The notes beneath the pieces are model-generated. The model was not told the DNA's origin, ran no database searches, and was given only the letters and a program-made list of their open reading frames with translations. A stretch of 60,022 nucleotides of DNA from Blastococcus atacamensis (GTDB lineage: Bacteria; Actinomycetota; Actinomycetes; Mycobacteriales; Geodermatophilaceae): positions 1 to 60,022 of the forward strand of contig NZ_POQU01000014.1 of assembly GCF_002938425.1 (NCBI RefSeq), in the 5' to 3' direction. How positions within the stretch are numbered: position 1 is the stretch's first letter; every line of letters starts with the position of its first letter. Position numbers and translations under genes: made by a program. Shown here one piece after another: positions 54,150 through 60,022 of this stretch.

Positions 54150-54905
54150 GTGTCCGCCGCTGATCTCGTCGTCGCGGCCGCGGTGGCGCTGGTCGCCGGG
54201 GTCATCAACTCGATCGCCGGCGGCGGATCGCTGATCCTCTTCCCGACGCTGGTCGCCCTGGGGCTGCCCACAGTCGCGGCCAACGTGACCAACTCGGTCG
54301 CCCAGTGGCCGGGCTACCTCGGCGGGGTCGTCGGCTTCCGCGCCGAGTACGCCGGGCAGCGCAGCCGGCTGGTGCGGTTCGGGGCGGTCGCGGTGGCCGG
54401 TGGCGCCACCGGCAGCGTGCTGCTGCTCACCACCCCGACGGAGTCCTTCGACGTCGTCGTCCCCGTGCTGGTGCTCCTGGCCGCCGTGCTGCTCGCCGTG
54501 CAGCCCCTGCTCACGCGGCGGATCGGGGACCGGGCCGACGGCGCACCCCGGCGCGACCCCGTCTGGCTGCACGTCGCGCTGTTCCTGGCCACCGTCTACG
54601 GCGGCTACTTCGGCGGTGCGCTCGGTGTGATCCTCGTCGGCGTCCTGGGCATCGGGCTGCACCGGCTGAAGCTCGCCAACGCGCTGAAGTCCGCCCTGTC
54701 CGCCGTCACCGCCACCGTCACCCTCGTGGTGTTCGGCATCTTCGGGCCGATGGACTGGGCGGTCGTCGCGGTCGCGGCACCGGCGAGCCTCGTGGGCGGG
54801 TTCGTCGGCGCCCGGATCGCCACCCGCATCCCCGTCGCGCCGCTGCGGGTGCTGATCGTGGTGTTCGCCGTCGCCGTGTCCGCCTACCTGTTCGCGCGGA
54901 TCTGA
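54150..54905 (+). CDS. TSUP family (sulfite/sulfoacetate exporter-type) transporter
   Basis: 251 residues, about eight membrane helices in two related halves. VAGVINSIAGGGSLILFPTLVALGLP near the N-terminus and GGYFGGALGVILVGVLG in the middle are the family marks. Members export sulfite, sulfoacetate or other sulfur anions. The GTG start is leaderless. It converges on the RNase HI gene, with 3 bp between stops. Confidence 0.82.
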   Translation: MSAADLVVAAAVALVAGVINSIAGGGSLILFPTLVALGLPTVAANVTNSVAQWPGYLGGVVGFRAEYAGQRSRLVRFGAVAVAGGATGSVLLLTTPTESFDVVVPVLVLLAAVLLAVQPLLTRRIGDRADGAPRRDPVWLHVALFLATVYGGYFGGALGVILVGVLGIGLHRLKLANALKSALSAVTATVTLVVFGIFGPMDWAVVAVAAPASLVGGFVGARIATRIPVAPLRVLIVVFAVAVSAYLFARI

Positions 54906-54908
54906 GCC

Positions 54909-56003
54909 CTAGCGCAGGTGGGCGGTGTCGTTCACCAGCCGCACGGCGGTGCGCCCGTCCGAGGACCACGCGACGGTGCACAGCGACGCCGCCTCCAGGA
55001 ACACCCGGTGCACGACGTCGTCGCCGGCACCGAGCCCGGCGGCCAGCATGAGCTTGATCGGCGTGACGTGGCTGACGACGAGCACGGTCTTCCCGGCGTA
55101 CTGCGTGAGCACCCGCTGCCGGGCCCGGGCGACGCGGGCGCTGACGTCGGCGACCGACTCCCCGCCGGGAGCCGCCACCCGCACGTCGGACAGGAACCGG
55201 CGCACGGCCAGCGGGAACTTCTGCCGTGCCTCGTCGCCCGACAGGCCCTCGAGGTCGCCGAAGTCGAGCTCGACCAGGTCGTCGTCGAACGCGACCGGCA
55301 GCCCCAGCACGGCGGCGACGGTCTCCGCCGTCTCCCGGGTGCGGCGCAGCGGGGAGGCGATCACCACGTCGATGCCCAGCGCCGCCACCCGGTGCGCGGC
55401 GGCCTCGGCCTCGGCACGGCCGGTGCGCGACAGCGGCAGGTCGTTGCGCCCGCTGAACCGGCGCTCGGGGGTGTGCTCGGTCTGCCCGTGCCGCAGCAGG
55501 TGGGTGACCGTGGTGACGACCGGAGCCGGTTCGACCGTGGGCTGCACGTCGTCCTCCAGGACCACGGCCTCCACGGCGGCGTCCCGGTGGATGGGCCTGC
55601 CGTCCATCGCGCTGTTGGCCAGCGCGTCGGCGGCACCGTTCTGCGCCCGCGGCACCCACGTGTAGCGGACCTGACCGAGCTGCCGGGCGATCTGCTGGGC
55701 CTGCAGGGCGAGCTTCTGCATGTCCGGGTGCTTGACCTTCCAGCGTCCGGACATCTGCTCGACGACGAGCTTGGAGTCCATCCGGACCTCCACCGACGCC
55801 GTCGGGTCGAGGTCCAGCGCCGCCTGCAGGCCGGCCACCAGGCCCCCGTACTCGGCGACGTTGTTCGTCGCGCGACCGACCGACGCCGCGCGCTCGGCCA
55901 GCACCCGACCGGTCTCGGCGTCCCGGACGAGCGCGCCGTAGCCCGCGGGACCGGGGTTCCCCCGCGACCCGCCATCGGCCTCGACGACGAACCGCCGGGT
56001 CAC
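54909..56003 (-). CDS. Bifunctional RNase HI / histidine phosphatase (Rv2228c type)
   Basis: 364 residues. Residues 1-140 are RNase HI with the acidic set EADGGSRGNPGPAG, NNVAEYGGLVAGL, RMDSKLVVEQM and NGAADALANSAM. Residues about 165-364 are a phosphoglycerate-mutase-like phosphatase with LLRHGQTEHTPERRF and VVSHVTPIK. In mycobacteria this fusion removes RNA from RNA:DNA hybrids and dephosphorylates a cobalamin-pathway or small substrate. It is followed (upstream on this strand) by the zinc ribbon and Nif3 genes, the same order as Rv2228c-Rv2230c. Confidence 0.92.
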   Translation of the reverse strand: MTRRFVVEADGGSRGNPGPAGYGALVRDAETGRVLAERAASVGRATNNVAEYGGLVAGLQAALDLDPTASVEVRMDSKLVVEQMSGRWKVKHPDMQKLALQAQQIARQLGQVRYTWVPRAQNGAADALANSAMDGRPIHRDAAVEAVVLEDDVQPTVEPAPVVTTVTHLLRHGQTEHTPERRFSGRNDLPLSRTGRAEAEAAAHRVAALGIDVVIASPLRRTRETAETVAAVLGLPVAFDDDLVELDFGDLEGLSGDEARQKFPLAVRRFLSDVRVAAPGGESVADVSARVARARQRVLTQYAGKTVLVVSHVTPIKLMLAAGLGAGDDVVHRVFLEAASLCTVAWSSDGRTAVRLVNDTAHLR

Positions 56004-56073
56004 GGTGTCCCCCGTTCGACCCCGGGCTCGTTCCGCTCCCCGGTCGCCGCCGCTGCCTGCTCGCCCGTCGTCC

Positions 56074-56814
56074 TCACAGCCCGGACTCTGCGGTGCGGAC
56101 GAGGATCCGCGCGCAGTTCTCGCAGCGCACGACCTCGTGCGGATCGGCGTTGCGCACGGCAGCCAGCTCGCGCCCGTTCAGCTCGATCCGGCAGCCCTGG
56201 CACTGCCGCGCCCGGAGCATGGCGGCGCCGGTGGTGCCCGTCTGGGTGCGGATGCGGTCGTAGAGGGTCAGCAGCGGGGCGGAGATCCCGCCGGCCACCG
56301 CGGCACGGGCCGCCTCGTGCCGGTTGGTGCCGTCGGTGATGTCGGCGAGCGCGTCGTCGCGCAGCTGCTCGGCCCGCTCCCGGGCGGCCCGCGCCTCGTC
56401 GCGGCCCTGCTCGGCCTCCCGGAGGGCGGCCTCGGCGGTCTCCAGGCTCTCCATGAGCTCGAGCTCCTGGTCCTCCAGATCCGACTGACGGCGCGACAGA
56501 GACTGCAGCTCGTGCTGCAGGTCGGTCATCTGCTTGGGCGAGACGCTGCCGGAGTCGAGCAGCTTCTGGTCCTTGGCCGCCCGTGCCCGGACCGTCTCGA
56601 CGTCGCCCTCGAGCCGCTTGACCTCGCGCTGGAGGTCGCGGACCGCGGTCTCGGCGCGCACGACGTCGTCGGCGAGGGTGCGCTCGGCCTGCGCCGCGGC
56701 CTCCACGGCCGCCGCCTCCGGCAGGGTGCGCCGGCGGTGCGCGAGCTGGGTGAGTGCGACGTCCTCCGCCGCCAGCTCCAGGAGCTTCTGCTGCTCGAAA
56801 TGGTCGGCCTTCAC
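56074..56814 (-). CDS. Coiled-coil zinc ribbon protein (Rv2229c/zf-RING_7 type)
   Basis: 246 residues. A long helical hairpin (residues about 10-180, heptads with AAAAQAERTLADDVVRAE and ELQSLSRRQSDLEDQELELM) ends in a C4 zinc ribbon: CQGCRIEL ... VRCENCARIL. The GTG start follows TAGGTT by 6 nt. These proteins are thought to act as adaptors near RNase HI and Nif3; a direct function is not proven. Confidence 0.85.
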   Translation of the reverse strand: MKADHFEQQKLLELAAEDVALTQLAHRRRTLPEAAAVEAAAQAERTLADDVVRAETAVRDLQREVKRLEGDVETVRARAAKDQKLLDSGSVSPKQMTDLQHELQSLSRRQSDLEDQELELMESLETAEAALREAEQGRDEARAARERAEQLRDDALADITDGTNRHEAARAAVAGGISAPLLTLYDRIRTQTGTTGAAMLRARQCQGCRIELNGRELAAVRNADPHEVVRCENCARILVRTAESGL

Positions 56815-56820
56815 GCGGTG

Positions 56821-56826
56821 AACCTA
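56821..56826 (-). promoter_or_regulatory. -10 box TAGGTT for the zinc ribbon gene
   Basis: TAGGTT on the minus strand, 6 nt before the GTG at 56814. Confidence 0.5.
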
Positions 56827-56905
56827 CCTGGGCAGCGTCATGCCCACGGCGCCCCTGCAGGATCCTGCCCCAGCGCGGCGAACCGGTGACCGCCGCTCGC
56901 CCGCC

Positions 56906-57748
56906 TCAGCCCGCCGCGTGCCTGCCGCCGCCCTCCTCCTGGCCCGCGCGGCAGGTCCAGGGGTCGGTGCGCCGGCCGGAGACGACGACCTCCACCCGGC
57001 CGCCCAGGTCGGTACGCAGCACCTCCGCGGCGACCGGGAGCCATGGCCACTCGGAGGCGAAGTGGGCGACGTCGCAGAGCGCCGGCCCCTGCACCTCCAG
57101 CGCCTCGCTCGTCGGGTGGTGCTTGAGGTCGCTGGTGAGCAGGACGTCCGCCCCGGCCGCCGCGGCCGCGCCCAGGAGCGATCCGCCGCTGCCGCCGCAG
57201 ACCGCGACCGTGCGCACCACCCGGTCCGGGTCGCCGGCTGCCCGCACGCCGCCCGCCGTGGCGGGGAGCGACGCCGCGGCGTGCTCGGTGAACTCCCGGA
57301 GGGTCAGCGGCTCGGGCAGCCGGCCCACGCGCCCGAGGCCGGCCCGCGGATCGGCGTCGGGCTCCAGCGGAACCGCGTCCGCCAGCCCCAGGGCCGCCGC
57401 CAGCGCGTCGTTGACCCCGTGCTCGGGCGCCCGGTCGGCGTTCGTGTGCGCCACCAGCAGCGCGGCACCCGCCCGCACGAGGCGGTGCACCAGCCGGCCC
57501 TTCGGGTGGTCGGCCGGGACGCCGTGCACCGGCGTCAGGAACAGCGGGTGATGGGTGACGAGGAGCTGCGCGCCGGTCTCCAGCACCTCGTCGACGACGG
57601 CGGCGGTCGGGTCGACGGCGAACAGCACCTTTGCCACCAGCTCGTCGCGGTCGCCGCACACCAGGCCGACCGCGTCCCAGCTCTCGGCGAGCGCGGGCGG
57701 GTAGCGGGCGTCGAGGGCGGCGAGGACCTCACCGAGCAGCACGGGCAC
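56906..57748 (-). CDS. Nif3-like dinuclear metal-centre protein
   Basis: 280 residues. Metal ligands are in LVTHHPLFL, AHTNADRAPEHGVNDALA and CDVAHFASEW, the His/Glu set of the Nif3/YbgI hexamer. Often annotated GTP cyclohydrolase I type 2, but that activity is not general. The GTG at 57748 begins the conserved LGEVLAALDARYPP. It is upstream of the zinc ribbon gene on the same strand and divergent from the FUSC transporter. Confidence 0.88.
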   Translation of the reverse strand: MPVLLGEVLAALDARYPPALAESWDAVGLVCGDRDELVAKVLFAVDPTAAVVDEVLETGAQLLVTHHPLFLTPVHGVPADHPKGRLVHRLVRAGAALLVAHTNADRAPEHGVNDALAAALGLADAVPLEPDADPRAGLGRVGRLPEPLTLREFTEHAAASLPATAGGVRAAGDPDRVVRTVAVCGGSGGSLLGAAAAAGADVLLTSDLKHHPTSEALEVQGPALCDVAHFASEWPWLPVAAEVLRTDLGGRVEVVVSGRRTDPWTCRAGQEEGGGRHAAG

Positions 57749-57756
57749 GGCTCCGC

Positions 57757-57762
57757 AGCGTA
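57757..57762 (-). promoter_or_regulatory. -10 box TACGCT for the Nif3 gene
   Basis: TACGCT on the minus strand, 8 nt before the GTG start. Confidence 0.4.
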
Positions 57763-57807
57763 GGCGTCGACGGCGCGACCGCCGCGTCGGAATGACAAGC
57801 TCTAGGC

Positions 57808-59772
57808 GTGGCGGACGAGCGGCGTCGGGACCGGGGCCTGCGCGCTCCCGCCTGGCTCGAGGAGCTGCTGCGCACGACGCCACCGCGGGTGCCCTGGCGG
57901 GACGTCACCCGGTTCGCCGTCGCGGTGCCGACGCCCCTGGCCGTCGCGATGGTGGTGGGCGGGGGCCTGGACTCCGGGGCGATCCTCGGCGCCGGTGTCT
58001 TCGGCACGATGGGCGCGCTGGCCGCATCCCTCGCCCCCCAGCCCGGGCCGCTGCGCGAACGGCTCCGGCGGATCGCCGCGGCGACCACCTTCGGCACGCT
58101 CGGGCTGCTCGCCGGCCAGTTCGCGACCGGCGGCGGCTGGGCACCCGTGGTCGTCATCGCGCTGCTGTCCGCGGCGGCGGCGCTGATCAGCGCGGTCAAC
58201 TCCGCGCTCTCGCTGGGCGCTTTGCAGCTGCTGATCTACACCGCGCTCGCGTCGGGGCTCATCACCCCGCTGTCGGCGGCCGGCGAGGTCGGCTTCTTCC
58301 TCTGCGGGGCTGCCTGGGCCACGCTCGCGACCCTCGTGCAGATCCGCACCGAGCCCGTCGACCCCGACCGCTCCTCCGTCGCCACGGTGTTCACCCGGAT
58401 CGCCGAGCTGCTCACCGTCGCCGGCACCGACACCGCACCGGCCGCGCGACGGGCGCTGACCACCGCGCTGAACGCGGCCTACGACCGCGTCATCCGCAGC
58501 CGCAGCCGGTCGGCAGGGCGCAGCCGGGAGCTCAGCGAGCTGGCCGGCGTCCTCAACGCGGCGGCGGTGCTGGTCGAGGGGGCCGTGGCCACCGCCGTCG
58601 CCGGCGTGCAGGCCGACCCGCAGGACGTCGCGGCGGCACACGCGCTGGCGGCCGCGGTCTCCGGGAGCCGGCCGCTCCCCGAGGACCAGCCACCCGAGCG
58701 GACCGAGGGGCATCCGGCCCTCCGCGCGGTCCGCCACGGCGTGCGCCTGGCGTGGGCCGTCGTCGGCGATCCCGAGGAGCGGGCGCGCGCGGCAGCCCTC
58801 CAGCCCGCCGTCAGTCTCCCGGCTCGGCTGCGGGACGTCGTCGACCGGACCCTGGCCAGCGCCGACGCCCGCGGCTTCGCCGTCCGCCTCGCGCTGTGCA
58901 TGTCGATCGCGGAGATCGCCCGCCAGTACCTGCCCTTCGAGCGCCCCTACTGGGTGCTGCTCACCGTGGCGATCGTGCTGAAGCCCGACTTCGGCTCGGT
59001 CTTCACCCGGGCGATCCAGCGCGGTGCGGGCACGCTGCTCGGCGTCCTGCTGGGCTCGGCACTGCTGGCGGTCCTGCCCCGCAACGGCTGGGTGGTCGTC
59101 GCCCTGGCCTGCGCGGCCGCCGTGCTGCCCTGGGCGCGGGACACCAACTTCGGGTTGTTCTCCGTCTTCCAGACGCCGCTGATCATCCTGATGCTGGACC
59201 TCGCACTGCCCGGCGGCCCGGCGCTGGTCGGCGCCCGGCTGCTCGACACCCTCGTCGGCTGCGCGATCGTCCTGGTGTTCGGGTACCTGCTCTGGCCGCA
59301 GACCTGGCGGGCGCCCCTGGACCAGGCGCTGCGCGAGGCCGCCATCGCCCTCGACGGCTTCGTCGACGCCGCCTTCACCGGCAGCCCCGCCGAGCGGCGC
59401 CGGGCCCGCCGTCGCAACTACCGGGCACTGACCGAGCTGCAGACCCAGCTCCAGCGCCGGCTGGCCGAGCCGCCCCCCATCAGCACCCGGGCGGCGGCCT
59501 GGTGGCCGGTCATCGTGCAGCTGGAGCGCACCTCCGACGCCATCACCGGGGCGGTGATCGCCACCCGCGGGGGCGAGCCGGCGCCCGACCTCGCCCAGGT
59601 CGCCACCCTGCGCCGGGCCATCCGCCGGCTCGAGGACGACGTGCGGGAGCACCGGCCGCCCGACGACGCCGAGCTGCACGCCGACGGGGTGCTGGCGCCG
59701 GTCGCCCGGGAGGTCGACGCCGTCCGCCGGCTGGTGCGCGAGTCCGCCCCCACCTGGCGCGCGCCGCACTGA
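57808..59772 (+). CDS. FUSC family membrane transporter
   Basis: 654 residues. Two membrane blocks (about residues 40-180 and 360-480) separated by a soluble helical region; the second contains RPYWVLLTVAIVLKPDFGSVFTRAIQRGAGTL, the FUSC signature. Members export aromatic acids or fusaric acid. The GTG start is preceded by CAAGCT at 6 nt. It is the last complete gene of the window. The 250 bp after it hold a possible hairpin and the AT-rich end. Confidence 0.85.
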   Translation: MADERRRDRGLRAPAWLEELLRTTPPRVPWRDVTRFAVAVPTPLAVAMVVGGGLDSGAILGAGVFGTMGALAASLAPQPGPLRERLRRIAAATTFGTLGLLAGQFATGGGWAPVVVIALLSAAAALISAVNSALSLGALQLLIYTALASGLITPLSAAGEVGFFLCGAAWATLATLVQIRTEPVDPDRSSVATVFTRIAELLTVAGTDTAPAARRALTTALNAAYDRVIRSRSRSAGRSRELSELAGVLNAAAVLVEGAVATAVAGVQADPQDVAAAHALAAAVSGSRPLPEDQPPERTEGHPALRAVRHGVRLAWAVVGDPEERARAAALQPAVSLPARLRDVVDRTLASADARGFAVRLALCMSIAEIARQYLPFERPYWVLLTVAIVLKPDFGSVFTRAIQRGAGTLLGVLLGSALLAVLPRNGWVVVALACAAAVLPWARDTNFGLFSVFQTPLIILMLDLALPGGPALVGARLLDTLVGCAIVLVFGYLLWPQTWRAPLDQALREAAIALDGFVDAAFTGSPAERRRARRRNYRALTELQTQLQRRLAEPPPISTRAAAWWPVIVQLERTSDAITGAVIATRGGEPAPDLAQVATLRRAIRRLEDDVREHRPPDDAELHADGVLAPVAREVDAVRRLVRESAPTWRAPH

Positions 59773-59913
59773 CCGACCGCCGCCGCCCTTCGGGGCGCGT
59801 TCCGACGCTCGTGCGCGAGGGCGCGCCGTCCGAGCCCTCCGCTCCGGTGCTCCTGCGCATGCGGGCGGTAGCGCGGAGGCGGGCCGGTTCGGGTTGCGCC
59901 GCCGGCGGGAGGG

Positions 59914-59938
59914 CCCTGGGATGGCGCGGTGCCCAGGG
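59914..59938 (+). terminator. Possible weak terminator after the FUSC gene
   Basis: 7-bp inverted repeat CCCTGGG/CCCAGGG around an 11-nt loop, 140 bp after the stop; no U-run. Weak. Confidence 0.3.
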
Positions 59939-59975
59939 ACCTGCCGCCGCTGACCCTCCCGCCGCTGTCGGCCCT

Positions 59976-60022
59976 GTTCATTATAAACATCTACATGCCC
60001 ACGAGAACGTACTAGATATCGG
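59976..60022. other. AT-rich end of the window
   Basis: The last ~45 bases (from TTCATTATAAACATCTACATG) have far more A and T than anything else in the window. A short plus-strand frame reads LFIINIYMPTRTY then TAG, with rare ATA codons. It may be a contig-end artefact, vector/linker or the edge of inserted DNA; the window is too short to tell. Confidence 0.5.

Overview
The window is a very GC-rich chromosomal segment from an actinobacterium. Codons end almost always in G or C, GTG starts are common, and many genes have a TAnnnT -10 box only 6-8 nt before the start codon, the mark of leaderless mRNAs. From recall, the gene order sucB - TIGR01777 protein - lipB - lipA - DUF4191 - RDD - glnA - glnE - glnA2 - panB - RNase HI/phosphatase - zinc ribbon - Nif3 follows the Mycobacterium tuberculosis Rv2215-Rv2230c neighbourhood, with blocks inserted. 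Gene content (Tad pilus, F420 enzymes, soluble chemoreceptor, many GGDEF/EAL proteins) suggests the Geodermatophilaceae (Blastococcus, Geodermatophilus, Modestobacter); that family placement is inference.

Layout. 1-17.6 kb: lipoyl metabolism (3' part of lpdA, sucB, lipB, lipA), with a membrane Ser/Thr kinase, a tandem-GNAT protein, leuS and its apparent leucine attenuator, a GGDEF-EAL protein, an LLM flavoenzyme and an Ala-rich membrane-anchored protein in between. Just before lipB lie the decayed remains of a peptidase E gene. 17.7-33 kb: glutamine metabolism. glnA1 carries a well-spaced GlnR box; glnE (GlnA adenylyltransferase) sits in a coupled operon with a class I amidotransferase and a CDGSH protein; glnA2 has a second GlnR-like box. 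Between glnA1 and glnE is a patchy accessory stretch: SPFH protein, DUF1353 gene with a truncated duplicate tail, Pr6Pr membrane protein, SDR, haem-oxygenase-fold iron enzyme, bile-acid/sodium symporter-type transporter, soluble GAF chemoreceptor.

33-44 kb: cofactor genes (nadE overlapping panB, npdG), a GGDEF protein, an M24 peptidase, a haloacetate-dehalogenase-type hydrolase, and a cluster of small stress-type genes around a baeRF (Rv2629-like) protein. 44-51.7 kb: one Tad/Flp pilus operon on the minus strand (prepilin peptidase, flp, tadE, tadG, cpaB, cpaE, cpaF, tadB, tadC), mostly with overlapping start and stop codons. 52.2-52.6 kb: rnpB, the RNase P RNA. 53-59.8 kb: PIG-L, DoxX and TSUP genes (the last two sharing one symmetric -10 element), the RNase HI / zinc ribbon / Nif3 run, and a FUSC transporter. 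The final ~45 bases switch abruptly to AT-rich sequence.

Three genes (Pr6Pr, GAF chemoreceptor, small L7/L12-like protein) are each broken by what looks like one missing G, a pattern that fits sequencing error at least as well as real mutation. The most interesting regulatory observation is the leuS leader: an 11-codon peptide with Leu-Leu-Leu, a perfect 11-bp hairpin and an intrinsic terminator.
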